Shown here: piece after piece, positions 24,531-33,285 of the stretch
Layout of the letters: every line of letters begins with the position of its first letter
Position numbering within the stretch: the stretch's first letter is position 1
Origin: Chitinophagales bacterium
GTDB taxonomy: Bacteria; Bacteroidota; Bacteroidia; Chitinophagales; Chitinophagaceae
Length of the DNA: 64,000 nucleotides
Reading direction: 5' to 3'
NCBI GenBank assembly: GCA_017303335.1
Contig: JAFLBK010000001.1
Coordinates: 997,001-1,061,000, forward strand
Notes under the pieces: model-generated
Told to the model about the DNA's origin: nothing
Databases searched by the model: none
Seen by the model: only the letters and a program-made list of their open reading frames with translations
Position numbers and translations under genes: made by a program

Positions 24531-25988
24531 ATGTTCGAACAAACCTTCAAAAATATAGACGACATCCTCTGGAAAGAAGCCGGTTGCCAGAGTGAACTGG
24601 ACTACGTTGAGCAAACTTCCTGGATCATCTTTCTGAAATACCTCGACGACCTGGAAAAAGACCGCCGTACAAAGGCGGAACTGGCCGGCAAAACCTACGA
24701 AGACATCATCGATAAAAAATACAAGTGGGAAACCTGGGCTGCTCCCAAAACCAAAGAAGGAAAAATCGATCACCTGAAAGCCCTCTCCGGCGACGACCTT
24801 ACCGATTTTGTGGATGGAAAGCTCTTTCCGTATTTAAAGAAGTTTAAAGCAGATGCCGAGTCGGCCAATACGCTGGAATATAAAATCGGGGAGATCTTCA
24901 GCGAACTGAAAAACAAGGTAACCAGCGGGTATAACCTGCGGGAGATCATCAACCTGGTAGACCAGTTGTGTTTCCGCACCCATGCCGAAAAGCACGAGAT
25001 GAGCTCTTTGTACGAAGACAAGATCAAAAACATGGGTAATGCCGGCCGCAACGGAGGCGAATATTATACACCCCGGCCGCTCATTAAAACCATTATCAAA
25101 ATTCTGGCGCCGCAGATTGGAGAAACAATTTATGATGGGGCTGTGGGCAGCGCCGGCTTTTTGTGCGAAGCATTTGAATACTTAAAAGAGCACAACCCCC
25201 ACCGCAGTACGGCGCAGGATAAAACACTGCAGACAAAAACCTTTTACGGCAAAGAGAAAAAAGCCCTCGCCTACATCATTGGCACCATGAACATGATACT
25301 ACACGGCGTGGAAGCACCCAATATCATTCATACCAATACGCTGAGCGAAAACCTGGGCGATATACAGGAGAAAGACCGCTTTGATATTGTGCTGGCCAAC
25401 CCGCCCTTTGGCGGAAAGGAGCGGGCCGAAGTGCAGCAGAACTTTCCCATCAAGAGCAGCGAAACCGCCTACTTGTTTTTAGAACATTTCATTAAAATAC
25501 TGCGTGCCGGCGGCCGGGCCGGTATTGTTATCAAGAATACCTTTTTGAGCAATACCGACAATGCCAGCATCAGCCTGCGCAAACATTTACTGGAAAGCTG
25601 CAACCTGCACACGATACTCGACCTGCCCGGGGGTACCTTTACCGGCGCCGGGGTAAAAACCGTGGTGCTGTTTTTTGAAAAAGGCAGCCCCACCAAAAAA
25701 ATATGGTACTACCAGCTGAACCTGGAACGCAACCTGGGTAAGACAAACCCGTTAAATGAAAACGATTTAGCTGAATTTGTAAAACTGCAACCTGATAAAA
25801 AGAACAGTGATAATAGCTGGACAATAAAACGGGCGGATGTGAATACCGACACCTATGATTTAAGTGTAAAGAACCCGAACAAAAAAGAAGAAGCAGTTTT
25901 GCGCCAGCCGCAGGAAATACTGGAAGAAATGAAAGCGCTCGACGAAGAAACAGCCAATATACTTAACGCAATACAGGAAATGGTATGA
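24531..25988 (+). CDS. hsdM: Type I restriction-modification system, methyltransferase subunit
   Basis: 485 residues. N-terminal HsdM_N domain (FKNIDDILWKEAGCQSELDYVEQTSWIIFLKYLDDLE), then the N6-adenine methyltransferase core: EYYTPRPL, SAM motif I DGAVGSAGFL, and catalytic motif IV ANPPFGG. With HsdS it forms the modification enzyme M2S1 that methylates adenine in a bipartite target. Its stop overlaps the HsdS start by four bases (ATGA), a sign of coupled translation. The operon is hsdM, hsdS, a GxxExxY cassette, hsdR. Confidence 0.96.
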   Translation: MFEQTFKNIDDILWKEAGCQSELDYVEQTSWIIFLKYLDDLEKDRRTKAELAGKTYEDIIDKKYKWETWAAPKTKEGKIDHLKALSGDDLTDFVDGKLFPYLKKFKADAESANTLEYKIGEIFSELKNKVTSGYNLREIINLVDQLCFRTHAEKHEMSSLYEDKIKNMGNAGRNGGEYYTPRPLIKTIIKILAPQIGETIYDGAVGSAGFLCEAFEYLKEHNPHRSTAQDKTLQTKTFYGKEKKALAYIIGTMNMILHGVEAPNIIHTNTLSENLGDIQEKDRFDIVLANPPFGGKERAEVQQNFPIKSSETAYLFLEHFIKILRAGGRAGIVIKNTFLSNTDNASISLRKHLLESCNLHTILDLPGGTFTGAGVKTVVLFFEKGSPTKKIWYYQLNLERNLGKTNPLNENDLAEFVKLQPDKKNSDNSWTIKRADVNTDTYDLSVKNPNKKEEAVLRQPQEILEEMKALDEETANILNAIQEMV

Positions 25989-27151
25989 GGGTGAGTTGGG
26001 AAATAAAAAAACTGGGATCTGTTTGTGAGAATTTAGATTCTCAAAGAAAACCCATCACTCAAAGAAACAGGATCCTGGGAGAAATCCCCTATTATGGAGC
26101 TACAGGCATTGTAGACTATGTGAAGGATTATCTATTTGATGAGAAATTGGTTTTACTGGGAGAAGATGGCGCTAAATGGAGTTCCGGTGATGAATGTGCT
26201 TTTATGATTGAAGGAAAAACTTGGGTAAATAACCATGCGCACGTTTTACGACCTAATAGAAAACTGATTTTAGATGAATGGTTAATTTATAATTTAAATT
26301 TTCAGGATTTATCGCCTTATATAACGGGCATGACTGTACCCAAATTGAATCAGGGTAAGATGAATGAAATAAGGATTCCGATCCCCCCACTCCCCGAACA
26401 AAAACGCATCGTAGCCATATTGGATGAAGCCTTTGCTGCTATTGATAAAGCCAAAGCCAATATCCTAAAGAACCTGCAAAATGCGAAAGAGCTTTTTGAA
26501 AGTTATTTGCAGGGGGTGTTTGAGAACAAGGGAGAAGATTGGGAAGAGAAAAGATTGAAAGAAATAGCAAGTGTTTTTGGGGGGTATTCCTTTAAGAGTA
26601 AAGATTTTAAATCGTCCGGCATGTATCAAGTTTTGCGAATGGGAAACATTAGGCCGGGTATAATAAGAAATGAGGAGAGTCCGGTTTTTATTGAGAAGGT
26701 TGATGAATCAGTATTAAAAAGAGCATTGCTTAAAAAAGACGATGTCGTAATAACACAGACAGGGACAAAGAAAAAAAGAGATTATGGTTTCACTGTTATA
26801 ATTGATAAGGATAACTATCTCGTTAATCAACGAATTGCCGCAATTAGATTTCCCGGGAATTACCTTTCTAAATTCTTTTTATACTACTCCTGGACAAATT
26901 ATTTCAAAGATCAATATTTTGCAAACGAAACAGGTACTGTTGGTCAGGGAAATGTTGGAATTGGTGCAGTAACGGATGCTCTTGTTCCATTCTGTTCAAT
27001 TGAAGAACAAAGAAGAGTCGTTTCAGATATTGACACAATACTATTTCATACAAATAAACTCGAAACCATCCATCAGAAAAAGCTGGATGATCTGGAAGAA
27101 TTAAAGAAAAGCATTTTGCAGAAAGCGTTTAGTGGGGAGTTAACGACTTAA
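25985..27151 (+). CDS. hsdS: Type I restriction-modification system, specificity subunit
   Basis: 388 residues with two target recognition domains. The first (about 1-125) begins WEIKKLGSVCENL and ends in GKMNEIRIPIPPLPEQKRIVAILDE, followed by the central conserved helices (AKANILKNLQNAKELFESYLQGVF); the second starts EDWEEKRLKEIASVFGGYSFKSKDF and ends in IEEQRRVVSDID and the last conserved helix (ETIHQKKLDDLEELKKSILQKAFSGEL). Each domain reads one half of the bipartite DNA target. Bases 26400 onward are AT-richer than hsdM, as is common for exchanged specificity domains. Confidence 0.95.
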   Translation: MRVSWEIKKLGSVCENLDSQRKPITQRNRILGEIPYYGATGIVDYVKDYLFDEKLVLLGEDGAKWSSGDECAFMIEGKTWVNNHAHVLRPNRKLILDEWLIYNLNFQDLSPYITGMTVPKLNQGKMNEIRIPIPPLPEQKRIVAILDEAFAAIDKAKANILKNLQNAKELFESYLQGVFENKGEDWEEKRLKEIASVFGGYSFKSKDFKSSGMYQVLRMGNIRPGIIRNEESPVFIEKVDESVLKRALLKKDDVVITQTGTKKKRDYGFTVIIDKDNYLVNQRIAAIRFPGNYLSKFFLYYSWTNYFKDQYFANETGTVGQGNVGIGAVTDALVPFCSIEEQRRVVSDIDTILFHTNKLETIHQKKLDDLEELKKSILQKAFSGELTT

Positions 27152-27152
27152 G

Positions 27153-27258
27153 TTGTCTGAACTGTGATTTTTATGATTTAATGATTGCTATGATATAATC
27201 ACTCATAAATCATAATTCAGTTAAATCACAAAAATCAAATGAATCATGGTTCAGACAA
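27153..27258. repeat. Inverted repeat pair at the 5' side of a GxxExxY cassette
   Basis: TTGTCTGAAC (27153-27162) is the reverse complement of GTTCAGACAA (27249-27258). The longer flanks also pair loosely (TGTGATTTTTATGATTT against AAATCACAAAAATCA). The right arm lies at the start codon of the GxxExxY gene. A third copy follows the gene at 27714-27749. Confidence 0.85.
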
Positions 27259-27656
27259 TGATAAATGAGCAGTATAAATATTCTGAACTGACCTCAAGGA
27301 TTATTGGCTGTGCAATAACGGTGCATAAGGCGCTGGGCAATGGCTTCCAGGAAGTGATTTACCAGCGGGCTTTGGAAATAGAAATGCGGCTGGCGGGGAT
27401 TGGTTTTTCACGGGAACATGAAATGCCCATTTATTACCGGCAGGAACAGATAGGCACGAGGCGGGTTGATTTTTTGGTGGAGGGGGTTGTTTCTGTGGAG
27501 CTGAAAGCCATTACCAAACTGGAAGATGTTCATTTTGCACAGGCAATTAATTATCTTGAAGCATATAATCTTGAAATAGGCCTGCTGATCAATTTTGGTG
27601 AAACAAGTTTGAATTTTAAACGGCTTACCAATAAGAAATATAAGGCAGCACTATGA
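27258..27656 (+). CDS. GxxExxY family protein (PDDEXK_3-like nuclease fold)
   Basis: 132 residues from ATG 27258; another ATG at 27246 inside the repeat adds four residues. The name-giving motif G-F-Q-E-V-I-Y lies at about 30-36 of the protein; the PD-(D/E)XK-like residues are the aspartate in RRVDFLVEG and the E-x-K of VSVELKA; then HFAQAINYLEAYNLEIGLLINFG and the conserved LNFKRL. Members of this family are common in Bacteroidota; activity is unproven. It stands between hsdS and hsdR in the same direction, framed by repeats, and seems to be an insertion in the restriction operon. Confidence 0.88.
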   Translation: MINEQYKYSELTSRIIGCAITVHKALGNGFQEVIYQRALEIEMRLAGIGFSREHEMPIYYRQEQIGTRRVDFLVEGVVSVELKAITKLEDVHFAQAINYLEAYNLEIGLLINFGETSLNFKRLTNKKYKAAL

Positions 27657-27713
27657 TTCTTGTGATTGGCAGGATAGCCAGGATAGAAATCATTTTGAAT
27701 TCACCGTTTATTC

Positions 27714-27749
27714 AAATCACAAAAATCATATAAATCATAGTTCAGACAA
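27714..27749 (+). repeat. Right direct repeat of the GxxExxY cassette
   Basis: 36 bases matching 27223-27258 at 33 positions (AAATCACAAAAATCA ... GTTCAGACAA). It ends one base before the hsdR ATG at 27751, so the same repeat end precedes both start codons. Confidence 0.85.
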
Positions 27750-27750
27750 C

Positions 27751-30102
27751 ATGAACGAAGCAGAAACCAGGGCGGAGTTGATTGACCCCCAGCTAAAAAA
27801 AGATGGCTGGGACAGCAAAATAAATCCCGATGTAAAAGTGCACCGGGAGTATATCATTGCGCCCGGTAAAATAAAAGCTACCGGTGGCCGTAATAAACCC
27901 GTAATTGCCGACTATGTGCTGGCCTATAAGAACCGCAAACTAGCAATTGTGGAAGCCAAGAGCGATGAGCTGGGAGTAGGCGAAGGCGTGGCGCAGGCAA
28001 AGGATTACGCAGTAAAAATGCAGCTCGATAATTCCTATGCGGCCAATGGCATCGAGATCTACCACATCGATATGGATAGCGGCAAGGAAGGTTTGGTGGA
28101 TCGTTTTCATACCCCTGAAGAATTGTGGAATAAAAACATGCCGGTGCAAAACGACCCGATAGCTATCGGGTGGCAGGAAACCCTCAATGCCGTACCCGAA
28201 GAAACAAAGGGCGGCAGCATGGGTGGCCGCTTTTACCAGGATATTGCGGTGGAGCGGGCGCTGGATGCCATTGCACAGAAGAAGCCGCGTGTTCTGTTAA
28301 CGCTGGCAACCGGAACCGGTAAAACTTTTATTGCCTTCCAGATTGCCTGGAAATTATTTCAAAGCCGCTGGAACCTGCAGTTCGATGGCAAACGACGGCC
28401 ACGTATTTTATTCCTGGCCGACCGGAATATTCTGGCCGACCAGGCTTTTAATGCTTTCTCTTCTTTTCCGGAAGATGCCCTGGTGCGTATCAAGCCTAAT
28501 GAAATAAAGAAGAAAGGCCGGGTACCAACCAACGGCAGCATTTTCTTCACCATCTTTCAAACCTTCATGAGCGGTACAGATAAGGAAGGAAACCCGGTTC
28601 CCTATTTCGGCGAATACCCCAAAGATTATTTCGACCTGATCTTCATTGATGAGTGTCACCGCGGCGGCGCTAATGACGAAAGCAACTGGCGGGGTATTCT
28701 GGAATACTTTTCCCCGGCGGTACAGATCGGCCTTACGGCTACACCCAAACGAAAGGAAAACGTGGATACCTATAAATACTTTGGCGAACCGGTGTTTATC
28801 TATTCACTGAAAGATGGTATCAACGATGGCTTCTTAACGCCGTTCAAGGTAAAACAGATCAGCACCACGCTGGATGAATATACCTATCAACCAGACGACA
28901 ATGTGGTGGAGGGGGAAATAGAAGAAGGCCGCACCTATACCGAGACGGATTTTAACCGGATCATAGAAATAAAAGCAAGAGAAGAAAAGCGGGTTAAAAT
29001 ACTGATGGACCTGATCGATCAGAAAGAGAAAACAATTGTGTTCTGCGCTACGCAGGCGCATGCTGCAGCTATCCGGGACCTTATCAATCAATACAAAAAA
29101 AGCAAGGAGCCGCTTTATTGTGTGCGTGTTACTGCCGAAGATGGCGAGTTGGGTGAACAATACCTGCGGGATTTCCAGGATAATGAAAAAACAATCCCTA
29201 CCATACTCACAACCTCTCAAAAACTTTCCACCGGTGTTGACGCAAGAAATATCCGGAATATCGTATTGCTTCGCCCGGTAAACAATATTGTTGAGTTCAA
29301 ACAGATCGTTGGCCGGGGCACCCGCCTGTTCGACAACAAGAATTTCTTTACTATTTATGATTTTGTAAAAGCCAGCGCACGCTTTGAAGACCCGGAATGG
29401 GACGGCGAACCCATTGAGCCAATTCTACCAGACCCTAAGCCGGGTACCTATGAACCGGATGAGGATACCCCGCCTCCTACAATGGAGGAAGATGGCGGAG
29501 AGCGGGAGCCGAAAGTAAAAATCAGGATAAAACTGGCAAATGGAAAGGAGCACCAGATAGAACACGCCGTTAACACAACCTTTATTGGGGCAGACGGAAA
29601 ACCAATGTCGGTTCAGGAATTCTTAAATAAACTATTCGGGAAGCTTCCTGAACTATTTAAGGATGAAGACGAGTTGCGGAGAATATGGAGCAGCCCGCTT
29701 ACCCGGAAAACATTATTAGAAAAGCTTTCGGATGCGGGTTTTGGAAAAGACGAACTGACGACACTTCAGAAAATAATTGATGCCGAAAAAAGCGACCTGT
29801 TCGATGTGCTGGAATTTATTGCGTATTCCAAAAAACCGGTTACCCGGGAGATACGGGTTGCCAGGGCCCAGCAGGAGATTTTTGCGCTGCTCGACAATAA
29901 CCAAAAGGATTTTCTTTCTTTTGTTTTGAGCAAGTACATTGAAACAGGCGTTGAAGAATTAGACCAGGAAATGTTACCACATTTACTTGAGCTGAAGTAT
30001 CACGCAGTTTCGGACGCCGCCGATAAATTGGGTGGGGTTTCTGAAATCAGGAAACTGTTTATTGAATTCCAAAAACACTTATACGATAGTAAAGTAGCTT
30101 AA
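27751..30102 (+). CDS. hsdR: Type I restriction endonuclease subunit R (EcoEI type)
   Basis: 783 residues. N-terminal nuclease-like part with D...EAK in VIADYVLAYKNRKLAIVEAKSDE (about 50-70). Helicase/translocase: Walker A LATGTGKTF (about 185), DECHRGG (Walker B), LTATPKR, then TTSQKLSTGVDARNIRNIVLLRPVNNIVEFKQIVGRGTR (motifs V and VI). C-terminal EcoEI_R_C-like domain with the acidic linker DEDTPPPTMEEDGGE at about 570. It cleaves DNA lacking the methylation made by HsdM/HsdS after ATP-driven translocation. A palindromic repeat at 28154-28171 lies in the coding sequence in frame (DPIAIG). Confidence 0.95.
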   Translation: MNEAETRAELIDPQLKKDGWDSKINPDVKVHREYIIAPGKIKATGGRNKPVIADYVLAYKNRKLAIVEAKSDELGVGEGVAQAKDYAVKMQLDNSYAANGIEIYHIDMDSGKEGLVDRFHTPEELWNKNMPVQNDPIAIGWQETLNAVPEETKGGSMGGRFYQDIAVERALDAIAQKKPRVLLTLATGTGKTFIAFQIAWKLFQSRWNLQFDGKRRPRILFLADRNILADQAFNAFSSFPEDALVRIKPNEIKKKGRVPTNGSIFFTIFQTFMSGTDKEGNPVPYFGEYPKDYFDLIFIDECHRGGANDESNWRGILEYFSPAVQIGLTATPKRKENVDTYKYFGEPVFIYSLKDGINDGFLTPFKVKQISTTLDEYTYQPDDNVVEGEIEEGRTYTETDFNRIIEIKAREEKRVKILMDLIDQKEKTIVFCATQAHAAAIRDLINQYKKSKEPLYCVRVTAEDGELGEQYLRDFQDNEKTIPTILTTSQKLSTGVDARNIRNIVLLRPVNNIVEFKQIVGRGTRLFDNKNFFTIYDFVKASARFEDPEWDGEPIEPILPDPKPGTYEPDEDTPPPTMEEDGGEREPKVKIRIKLANGKEHQIEHAVNTTFIGADGKPMSVQEFLNKLFGKLPELFKDEDELRRIWSSPLTRKTLLEKLSDAGFGKDELTTLQKIIDAEKSDLFDVLEFIAYSKKPVTREIRVARAQQEIFALLDNNQKDFLSFVLSKYIETGVEELDQEMLPHLLELKYHAVSDAADKLGGVSEIRKLFIEFQKHLYDSKVA
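28154..28171. repeat. Perfect 18-bp palindrome inside hsdR
   Basis: ACCCGATAGCTATCGGGT; same core as 16826-16845 and 35221-35240. It codes for PIAIG between VQND and WQET without breaking the frame. Confidence 0.8.
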
Positions 30103-30105
30103 GCA

Positions 30106-31179
30106 TTACAACTTCTCATACAACTCCCTCAGCTTCTCCCTCGTCATGATCTTTTCCCAATCTTTACCCAGGGCGTTTTCCCAGAGGGGTTTCATGCCCA
30201 GGGATACGTTGATCATTTTATCAAAGTCTTCATCGCTGAGGCCGGCGCAGATGTTTTTGGGGATGTCGATGCGGTTCTTCTCCACCATGTACTTGAATTC
30301 CTTTACGCCTTCGGGGTAGTATTCCTCCAGGTGGTCGAACACGATGCAGTTGCCGATGCCGTGCTTGGTTCCCAGTAAATAACTGAGGCCATAGCTCACG
30401 GCATGGGCCACGCCTACCTGGCTGTAGGCAATGCTCATTCCGCCGGCATAGGAGGCCATCATGAGTTTGTCGTCGCTGTCATCGTCCCAGCCGTTCTTGT
30501 TCACATACACTTCGCGGCAGAGCTGCAGGGCTTTTTCGCCATAACTCTTGCTGAACTCGTTGAGGTAGGTGCCGTTGAGGCTTTCGATGCAGTGTATATA
30601 GCAGTCCATACCCGTATAGAAGCGCTGGTTGGCGGGGGCATTGGCGCAGAGTTCGGGGTCGAGAACGATCTGGTCGAAGGGCGTGAAGTCGGAGTTCATG
30701 CCCAGCTTTTTGGTAGGGCCGGTGAGTACGGTGGTGCGGCTAACTTCGGCGCCGGTACCGCTGAGGGTGGGTATGCCCACTTTATAAACGCCGGGGAATT
30801 TCACGAGGTCCCAGCCCTGGTAGTCGGCGCTGGAGCCGGGGTTGTTCATCATGAGCGAAACAGCTTTGGCCAGGTCCATGGTGCTGCCACCGCCGATGCC
30901 GACCACGCCGGAAACAGTACCGAATTCGGCCTTGAGCTCGTTGGCCAGTTTATCTACATAGGTAGTTTTGGGTTCGTAGGTAACGTCGGCAAAGATGATC
31001 TTGTCGTTGTCACGCAGGGGCACCCGGCTGGCGAGGGGCTTGCCTTCGAAGAAATGATCTACCAAAAATACCATCGGACTGCCCGGCTTGCGGTGCGGAG
31101 CGATGATTTCGTCGAGTTGGTTGAAGGAGCCGCGGCCATAAATGACATAGCCGACCATTTTAAAATTTCTGAACGCCAT
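30106..31179 (-). CDS. kdnB: Kdo 8-oxidase (iron-containing alcohol dehydrogenase family)
   Basis: 357 residues, Fe-dependent alcohol dehydrogenase fold. NAD-binding GIGGGSTMDLAKAVSLMMNNPG is at about 95-115; TLSGTGAEVSRTTVLTG; FYTGMDCYIHCIESLNGTYLNEFSKSYGEKA and KHGIGNCIVFDHLEEYYPEGV carry the metal ligands. The MAFRNFKMVGYVIYGRGSF start and the whole layout match KdnB of Shewanella, which oxidises C8 of Kdo before KdnA transaminates it to give 8-amino-8-deoxy-Kdo. The gene lies on the same strand as kdsB, separated only by a GxxExxY cassette. kdnA is not in the window. Stop codon lies three bases from the convergent hsdR stop. Confidence 0.9.
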   Translation of the reverse strand: MAFRNFKMVGYVIYGRGSFNQLDEIIAPHRKPGSPMVFLVDHFFEGKPLASRVPLRDNDKIIFADVTYEPKTTYVDKLANELKAEFGTVSGVVGIGGGSTMDLAKAVSLMMNNPGSSADYQGWDLVKFPGVYKVGIPTLSGTGAEVSRTTVLTGPTKKLGMNSDFTPFDQIVLDPELCANAPANQRFYTGMDCYIHCIESLNGTYLNEFSKSYGEKALQLCREVYVNKNGWDDDSDDKLMMASYAGGMSIAYSQVGVAHAVSYGLSYLLGTKHGIGNCIVFDHLEEYYPEGVKEFKYMVEKNRIDIPKNICAGLSDEDFDKMINVSLGMKPLWENALGKDWEKIMTREKLRELYEKL

Positions 31180-31192
31180 AATTTATTTTTTT

Positions 31193-31210
31193 ACCACAAA
31201 GACACAAAGG
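31193..31210 (-). repeat. Repeat at the 3' side of the second GxxExxY cassette
   Basis: ACCACAAAGACACAAAGG on the + strand. In the direction of the gene it reads CCTTTGTGTCTTTGTGGT and lies 14 bases before the kdnB start codon. Copies 31636-31652 and 31701-31718 flank the other side. Confidence 0.8.
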
Positions 31211-31230
31211 AAGGCACGAAGGACACAAAG

Positions 31231-31626
31231 TTAAAGGATCAGCCTTTTGATGCCATCTTTCAGCAAAGTAACATTAAAATTAATGAGAAGCCCAAGGCGG
31301 TTGCGGGAAAGTTTGAGATAGGTGAGAACCTGTGCTGTATGGACTTGAGCAAGTGTGTCGACGGCTTTTATTTCGATGATCAATTTGTTTTCTACCAGGA
31401 TATCGATACGGTAACCGGCATCCAGTTTTACGGCCTCATAAACCAGGGGAAGGGATTTTTCCTTTTCAGCAAAAAAGCCAGCTTTTAGAATTTCGTAGTA
31501 GAGACATTCTTTATAGGAAGACTCCAGTAAACCGGGCCCGAGTGCAGCATGGACTCTGATGGCAAGACCAATGATCTTATTGGAAAGTTCATTTAATTCC
31601 GGCGGGATGACCTGGTAAGACATCAT
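31231..31626 (-). CDS. GxxExxY family protein (PDDEXK_3-like nuclease fold)
   Basis: 131 residues, second member of this family in the window. Motif G-L-L-E-S-S-Y sits at about 33-39 (AALGPGLLESSYKECL), with D in GYRIDILVEN and E-I-K in LIIEIKAV as the nuclease-like core, HTAQVLTYLKLSRNRLGLLINFN and LLKDGIKRLIL. It lies between kdsB and kdnB in the same direction, bounded by ACCACAAAGACACA repeats in the same order as around the member at 27258. The start at 31626 follows a repeat by nine bases; a second ATG is the next codon. Role unknown. Confidence 0.88.
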   Translation of the reverse strand: MMSYQVIPPELNELSNKIIGLAIRVHAALGPGLLESSYKECLYYEILKAGFFAEKEKSLPLVYEAVKLDAGYRIDILVENKLIIEIKAVDTLAQVHTAQVLTYLKLSRNRLGLLINFNVTLLKDGIKRLIL

Positions 31627-31635
31627 GCTGCTTTT

Positions 31636-31718
31636 ACCACAAAGACAGTAAGACGAACCCGGCGTACCAAAGCTATTTTCTTCGTGTTCTTTGAGAAAAG
31701 CCTCTGTGTCTTTGTGGT
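31636..31718. repeat. Inverted repeat pair at the 5' side of the second GxxExxY cassette
   Basis: ACCACAAAGACAGTAAG (31636-31652) and CCTCTGTGTCTTTGTGGT (31701-31718) face each other, able to form a hairpin over the gene's 5' side. The outer arm ends five bases from the kdsB stop codon. Confidence 0.8.
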
Positions 31719-31722
31719 AAAC

Positions 31723-32442
31723 TTACCTCAACAACGCAGCGGCGCGGGCCAGGTCTTCCGGCGTATCGATCTCGATGCCCATATACTCCGTTACCACCAT
31801 CTTTAATGGAATGCCGTTCTCGAGGTAACGCAGGCATTCGATCTTTTCGGCGGCTTCGAGGGGCGTCATCGGCCAGCTGCTGAAATTAAGCAGGGCTTGT
31901 TTGCGGAAAGCATATACGCCCACGTGTTCGTAGTAAACGGGCGTTACGTTTTTATCGCGGTGGTAGGGGATCGGGCTGCGGCTGAACATCAGGGCGTTCA
32001 TGTTCTTATCAACCGCCACTTTCACGTAATTCGGGTCGGCGATGTATTGCGCTTCTTTAAGCACCTGCATCAGCGAAGCCACCTGTACGGTTTCGTCGTC
32101 GAAAACCTTCAGCAGTTTTTCCAGCGGCTCTTTCTGTACAAAGGGTTCATCGCCCTGAACATTCAGCACAATGTCGAGGTCCATATCGGCGATGGCTTCG
32201 GCGATGCGGTCGCTCCCGCTCTCGTGCTCTTTGATGCTCATCCGGGCCTTGCCGCCGTGGGATGTTATTTCGGAAAAGATGATCTCACTGTCGGTTACCA
32301 CCACCACTTCATCGAAGAGGCCGGTGGCAACAGTATTGTCGTAGGTATGCCGGATGACGGTCTTGTTGCCGAGTACCTGCATGAGTTTGGCGGGAAAACG
32401 GGTGGCCGCGTAGCGGGCCGGTATCATGGCGATCTTCTTCAT
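31723..32442 (-). CDS. kdsB: 3-deoxy-manno-octulosonate cytidylyltransferase
   Basis: 239 residues from ATG 32442, which gives the family N-terminus [20 protein letters not shown]; the 14 extra codons of the longer frame are not conserved. Seen: NTP-binding [41 protein letters not shown] (metal-binding), [22 protein letters not shown] and [13 protein letters not shown] with IEIDTPEDL. KdsB activates Kdo (or Kdo8N) as the CMP sugar for lipid A core assembly. It precedes, after an inserted GxxExxY cassette, kdnB. Confidence 0.95.
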   Translation of the reverse strand: MKKIAMIPARYAATRFPAKLMQVLGNKTVIRHTYDNTVATGLFDEVVVVTDSEIIFSEITSHGGKARMSIKEHESGSDRIAEAIADMDLDIVLNVQGDEPFVQKEPLEKLLKVFDDETVQVASLMQVLKEAQYIADPNYVKVAVDKNMNALMFSRSPIPYHRDKNVTPVYYEHVGVYAFRKQALLNFSSWPMTPLEAAEKIECLRYLENGIPLKMVVTEYMGIEIDTPEDLARAAALLR

Positions 32443-32524
32443 ACTAAAGGCAAAAGTAAAAAGGCAAAACCACAATCTGGCCAAATAACCAACCTTTTGC
32501 TTTTCACTTTTGACTTAATACTTG

Positions 32525-33283
32525 TCAAACCCCCGAACTGTAAAAGATCACCGCCTGTGATTGCAGCAGGTAGATCTCCAGTTCGTAGATGGCTCCCTGT
32601 TCGGCGCTGATCGTTATTTTATTGATGGGGCCTGTGCGGCCATCGAATACTTCCCGCTGTACTTCGATGGTTTTGCTTCCGTTCTCTTTTTTCTGTGTGC
32701 TGTTTTTTACGGGGAAGGGATCTTTATCGGTAACGAGTTCGGGGTACTGCCCGATGAGGCGCAGCAATAAATAGCATTGCTCGATGCTGAGTTCGGGCAG
32801 CAGGTAGAGTTCGGAATTGGATTCGTAGCCTTCCCAGCGATGCCACTCCATACCGTTTTTGTACAGTTGTTTGGTGAGGGTCGATTCGCCCATCTCGCTC
32901 AACGCGGCATTGGAGTTCTTAACCACCAATGGCGAACCGTTGGCTGCACTCAGTTGTGCAAAATAGTCGGCCATGGTTTTGGTACCGGCTTTCGGCGGAG
33001 CGATGGGCAATACATAACTGCTCACCACGAAACCGGTTTTTCCCTTGTACGTCACTTTCCACCAATAGCCATTGAATCCTTCGGTGCTGATGGCGGGTGG
33101 GTTGTTGTCGCCGGCAACGCCAGCGATCTTCTCGCCGTAGGCGATCTTTTCCAATACGGCGGAGCTGGTGTTCGGTTGCTCACGCAGACTGAGGCCGGCC
33201 CTGGCGGCGGCGTAAAAGCTTTGCTGGGAGCGGGCGGCGAGGCTGCATGCCAGCCATAGGCCCAGGGCTAAAAAACGTTTCAT
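32525..33283 (-). CDS. Exported SH3-domain protein
   Basis: 252 residues. Signal peptide MKRFLALGLWLACSLAARS; then a bacterial SH3 domain at about 28-92 (RAGLSLREQPNTSSAVLEKIAYGEKI ... WWKVTYKGKTGFVVSSYVLP). The rest (95-252) is a domain with YLLPELSIEQCYLLLRLIGQYPEL and a conserved beta C-terminus; I do not recognise it. Bacterial SH3 domains bind peptidoglycan or protein ligands in the periplasm. Two bases separate it from the DUF2007 gene upstream, so they are probably cotranscribed. Confidence 0.75.
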   Translation of the reverse strand: MKRFLALGLWLACSLAARSQQSFYAAARAGLSLREQPNTSSAVLEKIAYGEKIAGVAGDNNPPAISTEGFNGYWWKVTYKGKTGFVVSSYVLPIAPPKAGTKTMADYFAQLSAANGSPLVVKNSNAALSEMGESTLTKQLYKNGMEWHRWEGYESNSELYLLPELSIEQCYLLLRLIGQYPELVTDKDPFPVKNSTQKKENGSKTIEVQREVFDGRTGPINKITISAEQGAIYELEIYLLQSQAVIFYSSGV

Positions 33284-33285
33284 GA

